Of a DNA stretch of 64,000 bases, positions 1 through 7,964 are shown piece after piece. The stretch is taken from positions 1,054,001 to 1,118,000 of the forward strand of contig NZ_JMJJ01000004.1 of NCBI RefSeq assembly GCF_000710035.2. Reading direction: 5' to 3'. A program made the translations under genes and the position numbers. Below the pieces are notes generated by a model. It saw only the letters and a list, made by a program, of their open reading frames with translations. It had not been told where the DNA came from and searched no databases. Source of the stretch: Pantoea ananatis LMG 2665 (GTDB lineage Bacteria > Pseudomonadota > Gammaproteobacteria > Enterobacterales > Enterobacteriaceae). Each line of letters starts with the position of its first letter. The first letter of the stretch is position 1.

Positions 1-2975
1 ATCGTGCCGGCAATAAAGGCGATAGAGGTCATTACGATAGGACGCAGGCGCAGACGGCAGGCTTCCAGCGCCGCTTCTGTAATGCCTTTGCCCTGAATCT
101 CCAGTTCGCGGGCGAACTCCACAATCAGAATGGCGTTCTTACAGGCCAGCCCCATCAGCACGACCAGTCCAACCTGCACGAATACGTTGTTATCCCCACC
201 GGTTAACCAGACGCCCACAAGGGCAGACAGCATGGTCACCGGCACAATCAGGATCACCGCAAGCGGCAGCGTCCAGCTCTCATACAGTGCAGCCAGCACT
301 AAAAACGCCAACAGGACAGCGACAGGGAAAACAATCAGGGCCGTATTACCCTGCGTCGCCTGCTGATAGCTGAGATCGGTCCATTCGATATTCATGCCGT
401 TCGGCAGCAGCTGACCCGACATCGTTTCAAGTTGACGCATCGCCTGGGCCGATGAGAGCACGCGTGGATCGGCATCGCCGATCAAGTCAGCCGCCGGATA
501 GCCGTTATAACGAATCACCGGATCGGGGCCGTAGGCCGTGGTGATATGCACCATGCTGCCAATCGGCACCATCTCACCGCGGTCGTTACGGGTACGCAGG
601 TTCGCGATGTCCTCAACGCTGTCGCGGAATTCCCCGTCGGCCTGCGCCATCACGCGCCAGGTGCGCCCAAAACGGTTAAAGTCATTAACGTAGGATGAAC
701 CCAGATAAGTTTGTAGCGTACTGAACAGATCGGTTAACGCTACGCCCTGTGCTTTCGCCTTATCGCGGTCTACCTGCACCTCCAGCTGTGGCACGTTGGC
801 CTGATAAGAGGAGATCGGGAAGTGCATGCCCGGCGTCTGCATAACCGCGCCCGAGAGGGTGTTAATCGCGGTCTGCAGTGCGCCATAGCCCAGTCCGGCC
901 CGATCCTGAACGTAAAGGGAATAGCCCGAACCCTGGCCTAGTCCCAGGATAGGCGGTGGCATAATTGAAAAGCCAAATCCCTGTTGAATGCGGGAAATTT
1001 TCGCATTGATCTCCGCGTTAATCTGCGCCGCCGTTAGTTTACGTTCGCTGAACGGCTTCAGGCCAAAAAAGACCGTGCCGCTGTTCGGCGTATTGGTAAA
1101 CTGCAACGCGTTCAGGCCGGGGAAGGCCACCGCATAGGCCACGCCTTCCGTTTGCAGGCCGATTTCGCTCATCTGACGAATCACTTCATCGGTGCGCGCC
1201 AGCGACGAGCCTTCCGGCATTTTGACGCCGCCGATCAGGTAAAGCTTGTCCTGAGTGGGAATAAACCCGCCCGGCACCGCATGAAACATCCAGCCCGCGC
1301 CAGCCAGTAACACCAGGTAAACACCAAACACCGCGCCGCGACGACGCAGGGTTTTCCCCACCATCGATTCATAGCCGTGCGCGCTACGCTGAAAGAAGCG
1401 GTTAAACGGGCGGAAAATCCAGCCAAACAGCCTGTCGATCAGGCGCGTCGGCATATCTTTGGGGGCCTGATGATCCTTCAGTAACATCGCGGCCAGTGCG
1501 GGAGACAGGGTCAGTGAGTTGATGGCGGAGATCACGGTTGAAATCGCAATCGTGGTGGCGAACTGTTTGTAAAACTGGCCGGTCACGCCCGACAGAAACG
1601 CCATGGGCACGAACACCGCGCACAGCACGAGGGCGATGGCAATGATCGGGCCGGATACCTCACGCATCGCCTGATGGGCAGCGGCTTTGGGTGACAGTCC
1701 CATCTCAATATTGCGTTCAACGTTTTCCACCACCACGATGGCATCGTCCACCACGATACCGATGGCCAGCACCAGTCCGAACAGGCTTAGCGTGTTGAGC
1801 GAGAACCCAAGCAGATACAGCACGCTAAAGGTGCCGACCACGGATACCGGAACCGCCAGCAGGGGAATAATGGAAGCGCGCCAGGTTTGCAGGAACAAAA
1901 TCACCACCAGCACCACTAAAAACACCGCTTCCAGCAGGGTTTGCACCACAGCCTTAATGGAGTCGCGAACAAACACGGTGGGATCGTAAGGCGCAGCCCA
2001 CTTCACATCGTTCGGGAAACGGGTGGCCAGTTCATCCATTTTGGCACGCACCGCGTTTGACAGATCGATAGCATTGGCGCCAGGTGCCTGGAAAATACCA
2101 ATACCGACGGCGTCTTTGTTATTGAGCTGCGAACGCAGGGCATAGCTGCCTGAACCCATTTCAATGCGCGCCACGTCACGCAGCCGGACCAGTGAGCCGT
2201 CCTCTGACGTTTTCAGAATGATATCGCCAAACTGCTGCTCGTTTTCCAGCCGTCCCTGCATATTAATGGACAGCAGAAAATCGCTCTGTTTTTTTAACGG
2301 TTCCGCCCCAAGTTGCCCCGCAGAAACCTGTACGTTCTGCTCCTGCATCGCTTTCACAACGTCCGAGGCGGTTAAGCCGCGCGCCGCCACTTTGTTGGGA
2401 TCGAGCCAGACGCGCATCGCGTATTCACCCGCGCCAAAAATCTGGATTTGCCCCACGCCCGGCAGACGGGCCAGCTCATCTTTGACTTTCAGCGTGGCGT
2501 AGTTACGCAGATAGAGTGAATCGTAGGTGTTATTAGGGGAAAACAGATGCACCACTAAGGTCAGGGTCGGCGACATTTTTTGCGTCGTGATCCCGAGACG
2601 TCGCACGTCCTCCGGCAACCGCGCCTCGGCCTGGGCTACGCGGTTTTGCACCTGAACCTGGGCCTGATCCGGATCGGTACCCGGGCGGAAGGTCACGGTG
2701 GTCACCAGCACACCGTCAGAGCCGGCCACGGACTTCATGTACATCATGTTTTCAACGCCGTTAATCGCCTCTTCCAGCGGCGTTGCCACGGAGTCGGCGA
2801 TGGCTTTCGGGTTAGCACCGGGATATTCGGCACGCACCTGCACGCTGGGCGGCACCACGTCCGGATACTCACTGATGGGCAGCAGCGGGATGGCGATCAG
2901 CCCGGTCATAAAAATCAAGACGGACAGCACGGCGGCAAAGATAGGCCGATCAATAAAAAAGCGGGAAAAATCCAT
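1..2975 (-). CDS. oqxB: RND multidrug efflux permease OqxB (3' end outside window)
   Basis: This is the inner-membrane proton-driven pump of a tripartite RND multidrug exporter. Reading leftward from ATG at 2973-2975, the frame is open to the window edge, so about 990 of the roughly 1050 residues of the family are present. The protein begins MDFSRFFIDRPIFAAVLS, then has the periplasmic porter region with EYPGANPK and EEAINGVENMMYMKS, and membrane helices with the GIVVDDAIVVVEN motif that carries the proton-relay aspartates. I recall OqxB of Klebsiella as nearly collinear with it. The gene starts 12 bases after oqxA and has a GAGG ribosome site, so the two are cotranscribed. The OqxB name rests on remembered sequence and on the adjacent rarA. 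A sister MexF/AdeB-type pump is the alternative. Confidence 0.9.
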   Translation of the reverse strand, partial: MDFSRFFIDRPIFAAVLSVLIFMTGLIAIPLLPISEYPDVVPPSVQVRAEYPGANPKAIADSVATPLEEAINGVENMMYMKSVAGSDGVLVTTVTFRPGTDPDQAQVQVQNRVAQAEARLPEDVRRLGITTQKMSPTLTLVVHLFSPNNTYDSLYLRNYATLKVKDELARLPGVGQIQIFGAGEYAMRVWLDPNKVAARGLTASDVVKAMQEQNVQVSAGQLGAEPLKKQSDFLLSINMQGRLENEQQFGDIILKTSEDGSLVRLRDVARIEMGSGSYALRSQLNNKDAVGIGIFQAPGANAIDLSNAVRAKMDELATRFPNDVKWAAPYDPTVFVRDSIKAVVQTLLEAVFLVVLVVILFLQTWRASIIPLLAVPVSVVGTFSVLYLLGFSLNTLSLFGLVLAIGIVVDDAIVVVENVERNIEMGLSPKAAAHQAMREVSGPIIAIALVLCAVFVPMAFLSGVTGQFYKQFATTIAISTVISAINSLTLSPALAAMLLKDHQAPKDMPTRLIDRLFGWIFRPFNRFFQRSAHGYESMVGKTLRRRGAVFGVYLVLLAGAGWMFHAVPGGFIPTQDKLYLIGGVKMPEGSSLARTDEVIRQMSEIGLQTEGVAYAVAFPGLNALQFTNTPNSGTVFFGLKPFSERKLTAAQINAEINAKISRIQQGFGFSIMPPPILGLGQGSGYSLYVQDRAGLGYGALQTAINTLSGAVMQTPGMHFPISSYQANVPQLEVQVDRDKAKAQGVALTDLFSTLQTYLGSSYVNDFNRFGRTWRVMAQADGEFRDSVEDIANLRTRNDRGEMVPIGSMVHITTAYGPDPVIRYNGYPAADLIGDADPRVLSSAQAMRQLETMSGQLLPNGMNIEWTDLSYQQATQGNTALIVFPVAVLLAFLVLAALYESWTLPLAVILIVPVTMLSALVGVWLTGGDNNVFVQVGLVVLMGLACKNAILIVEFARELEIQGKGITEAALEACRLRLRPIVMTSIAFIAGT

Positions 2976-2987
2976 AACAACCTCAGG

Positions 2988-4142
2988 TTATCGCGCGGCA
3001 GTCGCGGCCATATCGACGGTTTTTGCCGTTACCGGCATACCAGGCATAAACACTTTTTGCAGGCCGGCAACGATAACCCGATCGCCCGCCTGTAAACCGG
3101 TGGTAACGATGCGTAATCCGTCCGCCATCGCGCCGGGATGAACATCACGACGTTGGGCTTTACCCTGTGCATCGACCACATAGACATACTTGCGGTCCTG
3201 ATCGGTCAGCACGGCTTTGTCGTCGATTAACACGGCATTAAACTGCGCGCTACCGGGAAGGCGAACGCGGGCAAACAGGCCGGGCGTATAGGTGCGCTGG
3301 CGGTTGTCCAGAAGGGCGCGCATGCGGATCGTACCGGTGCTGGCATTAAGTTGGTTATCAAGAAAATCGACGTTGCCGCGATGTGGATAACCTTGTTCGC
3401 CGGCCAGGCCGATTTCAACGGGCAGGGCATGCCGCTGTTGTCCCTGACGTGCCATAGCCTGATAGTGCAGGAAGGTGGTCTCATCGACGTCGAAATAGAC
3501 AAACATCTTGTCCTGCGAAACCAGTGTGGTCAGTACGCTGGCGCTGTCGCCAGCGGTGACAAGATTACCGGCAGTAATCATGGCCCGGCTGGCCCGTCCG
3601 TCGATCGGCGCGGTGACGCGGGTGAAATCCAGATTGAGTTGAGCCATGTCGACAGAGGATTCGGCGGCCAGGACATCAGCCTGAGCCTGACTGGCTGTTG
3701 AACGTCGCTGTTCCCACATCTCGCGTGACACCGCCTGTGTACCCACCAGCTTCTCGGTGCGTGCCGATTCGCTGCGTGTCAGGCTGGCCTGACTGCGCGC
3801 GCGGGCCAGCGTCGCTTTTGCCTGTTCCAGTGCGGCACGGTAGCTGCGATCGTCGATGGTAAACAGGACCTGACCTTTCCTGACCTCGTCGCCTTCATGA
3901 TAATTAACGCTATCGATATAACCCGAAACGCGAGGCCGGAGCTGCACGCTTTCTACGGCTTCAACGCGCCCGTTGAAGCTGTCCCATTGACTGACAGGCT
4001 TCACCAACACATCCGCAACGCTGACGTCGGGCGGCGGCGGCGGGGCATTTTTAGCCTGGCCCGTGTCACAACCGCTTAGCAGACTAACCAGCAGCCCCAT
4101 TCCCAGCAGGGAAGATCCCTGACGAACCCAGTGAGTAATCAT
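2988..4142 (-). CDS. oqxA: RND efflux periplasmic adaptor OqxA
   Basis: This 384-residue membrane-fusion protein links the OqxB pump to an outer-membrane channel. A lipoprotein signal is visible (LLSGC, about residues 21-25). It is followed by WDSFNGRVEAVESVQLRPR and GYIDSVNYHEGDEV of the lipoyl/beta-barrel domain, an Ala/Gln-rich alpha-hairpin (about residues 105-170), then LDFTRVTAPIDGRASRA, the usual return strand. The C-terminal VFMPGMPVTAKTV matches my memory of Klebsiella OqxA. It lies directly upstream of oqxB in the same operon and is divergent from rarA. Length and domain order are normal for the family. Confidence 0.9.
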   Translation of the reverse strand: MITHWVRQGSSLLGMGLLVSLLSGCDTGQAKNAPPPPPDVSVADVLVKPVSQWDSFNGRVEAVESVQLRPRVSGYIDSVNYHEGDEVRKGQVLFTIDDRSYRAALEQAKATLARARSQASLTRSESARTEKLVGTQAVSREMWEQRRSTASQAQADVLAAESSVDMAQLNLDFTRVTAPIDGRASRAMITAGNLVTAGDSASVLTTLVSQDKMFVYFDVDETTFLHYQAMARQGQQRHALPVEIGLAGEQGYPHRGNVDFLDNQLNASTGTIRMRALLDNRQRTYTPGLFARVRLPGSAQFNAVLIDDKAVLTDQDRKYVYVVDAQGKAQRRDVHPGAMADGLRIVTTGLQAGDRVIVAGLQKVFMPGMPVTAKTVDMAATAAR

Positions 4143-4189
4143 TTTTGTGATCCCGCGATGACAGTGAAATAAGGCCCGAAGGCCAATAT

Positions 4190-4210
4190 TTGCAACTTCT
4201 ATGGTTGCAA
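4190..4210. promoter_or_regulatory. Inverted repeat TTGCAAC-N7-GTTGCAA upstream of oqxA
   Basis: Two perfect 7-base arms (4190-4196 and 4204-4210) lie 48 bases upstream of the oqxA start, where a repressor would act on the pump promoter. In Klebsiella, oqxAB is controlled by the activator RarA and the repressor OqxR, whose gene lies past oqxB. If it is present here it is outside the window. Assigning this site to OqxR is inference. The rest of the 302-base oqxA-rarA gap gave no convincing MarA-type box. Confidence 0.45.
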
Positions 4211-4444
4211 TTTATCGCGAGGAGTGTAGGCTTGTGCGACTAAGAACTGCAAGAATTACTGATACACTTTATGTGCGGTTTTCAACGCCGCGATCGGTGC
4301 CTGACAGCAGCCAAAAATAAGCCCCATAAAAAGTGCGGCATTTAATGTATTAATTAAACTTGCATTAAATGGCATTGTCAGCCACGCTTTAAGTGTAACT
4401 GCAACTGATACTAATACTGTTCGCGCCGCGACGGGAGAATAAAC

Positions 4445-4792
4445 ATGATGAGTAACGCTTTTATTCACGACCTGATTAGCTGGATCGATAACAATATCGA
4501 AGCACGTCTCGATCTCGACACCGTTTCTGAGCGCGCTGGCTATTCTAAATGGCACCTGCAACGGATGTTTAAAGAGCACACCGGCTATCCACTGGGTGAA
4601 TACATTCGCATGAAGAAATTGAAAAAATCGGCCGACCGTTTGACCAGCACCAACGAGCCTATCCTGAATGTAGCGATATCGCTGGGATTTGACTCGCAAC
4701 AGTCTTTTAACCGCAGCTTTAAGCGTCAGTACGGTGTTGCCCCGGGTGCATGGCGCCGTCACACTGTGCCTTCGCAGTCAGCCATGCAGTAA
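4445..4792 (+). CDS. rarA: AraC/XylS-family activator, RarA-like
   Basis: This is a 115-residue single-domain AraC protein of the MarA/SoxS/RamA/RarA size class. It has no effector domain, only two helix-turn-helix units. GYSKWHLQRMFKEHTGYPLGEYI forms the first recognition helix region and LGFDSQQSFNRSFKRQYGVAPGAWR the second. It is divergent from oqxAB, which is the Klebsiella rarA-oqxAB arrangement, so it probably activates the pump and other multidrug genes. The start is set by GGGAG eight bases before ATG; a second Met follows at once. RamA is the main alternative, but the neighbourhood favours RarA. A terminator follows. Confidence 0.85.
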   Translation: MMSNAFIHDLISWIDNNIEARLDLDTVSERAGYSKWHLQRMFKEHTGYPLGEYIRMKKLKKSADRLTSTNEPILNVAISLGFDSQQSFNRSFKRQYGVAPGAWRRHTVPSQSAMQ

Positions 4793-4808
4793 AAGCAGTT
4801 TACCGCCA

Positions 4809-4837
4809 GGGCCAGGCAATCTGGCCCGCGCTTTTTT
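4809..4837 (+). terminator. Rho-independent terminator after rarA
   Basis: The stem GGGCCAG-GCAAT-CTGGCCC (4809-4827) is followed after four bases by six T residues. It lies between the rarA stop and the ribonuclease gene and separates their transcription. Confidence 0.75.
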
Positions 4838-4888
4838 ATCGCCCGCTAAAGCTGTTATCATCTGCATCCTGTTTAAAGGGATGCCATC

Positions 4889-5326
4889 ATGTCAAAAAAA
4901 CTGTGGGTTGGACTGGTTCTGATCCTTGTTCTCTGTTGGGTGGGGTTAAGACCTTATCTGACGTCTGCACCAGCCAAAACGTCGGCCTCGGATATCGCTG
5001 CCTTAACGGATGTGCGAACGGTCGCCCGTTGGGTGCTGCAGCATCAGCAATTGCCCGATTACTACATTACCAAAAAGCAGGCGCGTCGCCTTGGCTGGAA
5101 TCCAGCGAAAGGGGACTTGTGTGAGGTGTTGCCGGGGCGGGCCATCGGCGGCGATCGCTTTTCCAACCGGGAACGAAAATTGCCTGAACGCGCCGATCGC
5201 CAATGGTTCGAGGCGGATGTGAACTACCGCTGCGGCCACCGTGAGGCTGACAGGCTGGTCTACTCCTCTGATGGTCTGGTTTTCCTCTCGACCGATCACT
5301 ATCGCACCTTTAAGCCGGTTCAGTAA
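4889..5326 (+). CDS. Barnase-family ribonuclease with N-terminal membrane/signal segment
   Basis: This 145-residue guanyl-specific ribonuclease is of the barnase (N1/T1) fold. Residues 5-24 form one hydrophobic segment (VGLVLILVLCWVGL), either an uncleaved anchor or a signal peptide, so the enzyme acts outside the cytoplasm or is exported. The catalytic set aligns with barnase: YITK (K27 region), GGDRFSNRE (R59 region), E108 for the general base E73, R118 and R122 for R83 and R87, and H137 for H102. All the active-site residues are present, so it should be active. Its inhibitor gene starts 3 bases after the stop. Whether it acts in nutrition or competition is not shown by the sequence. Confidence 0.9.
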   Translation: MSKKLWVGLVLILVLCWVGLRPYLTSAPAKTSASDIAALTDVRTVARWVLQHQQLPDYYITKKQARRLGWNPAKGDLCEVLPGRAIGGDRFSNRERKLPERADRQWFEADVNYRCGHREADRLVYSSDGLVFLSTDHYRTFKPVQ

Positions 5327-5328
5327 CC

Positions 5329-5592
5329 ATGCTGACCTTAAGCTTTGATCTGCGCCAGCTCATCGATCGCGAGGCTTTCTATCATGCGTTTGCGGCGCAG
5401 AGCGATTGTCCTGCCGGATTTGGCAATAATCTGGATGCGCTATGGGACTGGCTGACCGGAGGAATGGCGTTGCCCGCCACGATTCATCTGCTGCATGTAG
5501 AACGGCGCAATGAGGAACTGGCCCCGGTAGTGGCGTTGCTGGAAGAGGCGGCGCAGTCGCTGGCGGGCGAGCTGCGCCTGATTTACGGTTAG
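5329..5592 (+). CDS. Barstar-family ribonuclease inhibitor
   Basis: This 87-residue barstar-like protein is the cytoplasmic inhibitor of the upstream ribonuclease. It shows the barstar pattern: an N-terminal strand, a helix ending in FGNNLDALWDWLTG (the barnase-binding helix, with the family Asn-Leu-Asp-Ala-Leu-Trp-Asp core), and a short C-terminal strand. It is translationally close to the RNase gene (2-base gap), so the two are made together. Its last 4 bases overlap the end of the convergent srfC. Confidence 0.9.
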   Translation: MLTLSFDLRQLIDREAFYHAFAAQSDCPAGFGNNLDALWDWLTGGMALPATIHLLHVERRNEELAPVVALLEEAAQSLAGELRLIYG

Positions 5593-7964
5593 TGGCGCAG
5601 TGGCTTAAGCAGGGCTGTAAGTGACTCTCGCGCTGCCACCGGCAGGTCGCCCCCACCGGTATAGCCATTGTTTTCGATAATCACTGTGTTAAGCCCCACC
5701 AGCCAGTCGTAAATATAATAGGCCGTATGGTTTGCTGGCGCGGCGGAAAGCTTCGTCAGGCGCTGTCCTGCACTGAAATTAACGCTGGGTGCCGGCGGGC
5801 GCGAGAAAACAGGCTGCCCGCGATTGACCCGGCTGCCAGGACGTTCCGATTCCGGACGCTGCAGGAAGCCCAGCCAGGCCACAAAATCCCCCAGCACCGT
5901 CATCGCGCGCGTGACCTGACGGTCAGCACGTGATTCATGCGTCATGCTCTGCGCATCGGGTTCATGCAGCGCCTGCTGCAGGGACTGCAGAATACCGGTA
6001 CGAAAGCTGGCCGTGATCAACTCTTCGATCAACCACTCCATCGTGGCTTTATCAATATTCAGTAAAGCCAGCAGGCTCTGATTTTCCGGCAGCTGACGCA
6101 GGTGGTTAAGCCACAGGCTAAACACCTGACGCGGGAACTGTGCCGATCCCTGACCGAAGCTGGTCTGCTTCTGGGCGGGCTGTTCAACTTCGTTATCGCT
6201 GAACAAATCAAATTCAAAGCCAATACCAAACTGATTTTCCGGGGCCTGAATGCTGGACGTCGCCGCCGGAACGGATGAGGTGGACTGGTTGAGCCAGAGC
6301 TGACGCAGGGCCTCGCGGGAGGGCTGTAAGCGCTCAAGCAGTTCGCCATGTAAACCGGTGCGGTGTTGTAAACACTTCAGCAGTGTATCGGCGATGCTTT
6401 GCTTGCGTGCCGCCTGGTCGGGCGATGCACCCGCTTCCGTCCAGGGCTGAAGGCGACGCTCGACAACGGTGTGCTGAATTTGTGCCAGTTGGGCGATCAG
6501 CATATCGCGACGGGCTTCAGGCTGCATTTCTTCCTGTAGCCAATCAGACATCCGGTCCACGCCTGCGCGATCCAGTGCCAGCATGGAACCCCATTGCTGA
6601 CCCGGCTGCCCCACCTGACGCTGCACTGCCTCGTCGACGTTGATCTGCTGATGCCGCGCATCGTAAGGGGTAATAGCCCAAATCAGACGGGGTTTCTCGC
6701 CCGCCTCATTGACCGGCTGGTGACGCTGCCATTCCCGTAACGCCTGACTGGCGACGTCAACATCCTGACGCTGGCTGGCGGCGGTGCAGATTAACAGCAA
6801 ATCGATACTCTGGCGGGCGGCATAAATGCCCGGTATCAGTGTACGTTTGTGCTCCAGCAGGCGTGCGCGTAATGCATCCTGCTGCTGCAGGCGCTGGCGC
6901 TCTTCACGCAGGGCCGGATCGCTGGGCGTACCCGGTGCGGGCAGCTCCAGCATGTCTGCGTCATCATAGAGCGCGGTGCGCGGGGTGGAGCTAAGGGGAA
7001 TAGTGACCTCAAGCGTGAGCAGGGCAAGTAATCCCAACGCCACGTTCTGCGGTTTACCCAGACGATTACCGTTTAACGGGCAAACCTCGATCGGCAGCAA
7101 CTGATCCTGCTCGCTGGCGGGAACAATCAGCTGCTCCGCGGGCAACAGGGCGTTATCCGTCAGCAGGCTAAGCGGAGCCAGTACCCGGGTGCTGTTACGA
7201 AGCTGATGGCGCAGATGCAGTAAACTCCGCACCAGCTCATTCAGGGCGGGCTCGGCTGGCCACAGCAGTGAAAACAGCTGCACGCGGTCGTCAACGCTCA
7301 GCCAGGGTGCCAGTTCAACAGCCTGTGGCCAGAAGTGGCGATCAAGCTGTGCATCATACAGGTGATGACGACGGCACCAGGACCAGAGCGTGACCAGCGC
7401 GTCGCTCTCCAGGCCCGGCAGTGGCGTGGTTAAGCGATGGCGTTGCAGGCGTTGCAACACGCTGTCAATTTTCGCGGTGTCGGGCTGGGTGACACCTCCA
7501 CCACAGGAGATGGCCAGGCGCAGCACGTCGGCCTCGCTTAGCAGCGTCAGCTCAACGGGCCACTCTGAAGAGAGGGGTTCCCGCTGGTGGGTAAAACGCG
7601 TTGCGGTGGCGAAGTCGAGATTGCCGGGATTCACATTCTGAAAATAATTCACCGGTTTATCACTTAACGCGGTGATCAACTGGCCCTGTGCATCGGCCAC
7701 CATTTCCGTCAACAGCCAGGCTTTACCCGCCTGGGACTGGCCAAACAGCGCCAGCGTCACCGGGCGCGCAACCTGCTGCGCCAGTGCCTGGGCCTGTACA
7801 CGAGCCTGCCGTAGCTGCAGGGTCAGGGTTTCGGCTTCCAGAGCCAGACGGGGCGACTGCTCGCGGGTATTCTCAATCCAGGCCAGGCTGCCGTTCAGGG
7901 CGTCCTGCAATAAACTCAGGCGTTTTGCCAGCGTCTGCGGCTGGCGGGGTTTTACCGATCTCAT
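5589..7964 (-). CDS. srfC: SrfC-like putative virulence factor (P-loop protein)
   Basis: This is a 791-residue cytoplasmic protein and the third gene of a srfABC operon. After a helical N-terminus rich in Gln/Leu/Arg (residues 10-68, probable coiled coil) comes a P-loop-like segment GQSQAGKA at residues 75-82. The usual Ser/Thr after the Lys is Ala here, so nucleotide binding may be altered. The rest is helical with no motif I can name. It starts by ATGA overlap with the srfB stop (7961-7964), so translation is coupled. The family was named in Salmonella as SsrB-regulated factors; its biochemical role is not established. The assignment rests on size, order and partner. Confidence 0.8.
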   Translation of the reverse strand: MRSVKPRQPQTLAKRLSLLQDALNGSLAWIENTREQSPRLALEAETLTLQLRQARVQAQALAQQVARPVTLALFGQSQAGKAWLLTEMVADAQGQLITALSDKPVNYFQNVNPGNLDFATATRFTHQREPLSSEWPVELTLLSEADVLRLAISCGGGVTQPDTAKIDSVLQRLQRHRLTTPLPGLESDALVTLWSWCRRHHLYDAQLDRHFWPQAVELAPWLSVDDRVQLFSLLWPAEPALNELVRSLLHLRHQLRNSTRVLAPLSLLTDNALLPAEQLIVPASEQDQLLPIEVCPLNGNRLGKPQNVALGLLALLTLEVTIPLSSTPRTALYDDADMLELPAPGTPSDPALREERQRLQQQDALRARLLEHKRTLIPGIYAARQSIDLLLICTAASQRQDVDVASQALREWQRHQPVNEAGEKPRLIWAITPYDARHQQINVDEAVQRQVGQPGQQWGSMLALDRAGVDRMSDWLQEEMQPEARRDMLIAQLAQIQHTVVERRLQPWTEAGASPDQAARKQSIADTLLKCLQHRTGLHGELLERLQPSREALRQLWLNQSTSSVPAATSSIQAPENQFGIGFEFDLFSDNEVEQPAQKQTSFGQGSAQFPRQVFSLWLNHLRQLPENQSLLALLNIDKATMEWLIEELITASFRTGILQSLQQALHEPDAQSMTHESRADRQVTRAMTVLGDFVAWLGFLQRPESERPGSRVNRGQPVFSRPPAPSVNFSAGQRLTKLSAAPANHTAYYIYDWLVGLNTVIIENNGYTGGGDLPVAARESLTALLKPLRH

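Noticed and set aside
1-2975. Open frames on the plus strand across oqxB
   Set aside because: They lie antisense to a strongly recognised gene, have no ribosome sites and show no family motifs.
4143-4444. MarA/RarA-type box between oqxA and rarA
   Set aside because: Searched by eye for GCAC-N7-AAA-type sequence; only partial matches in the wrong spacing were found.
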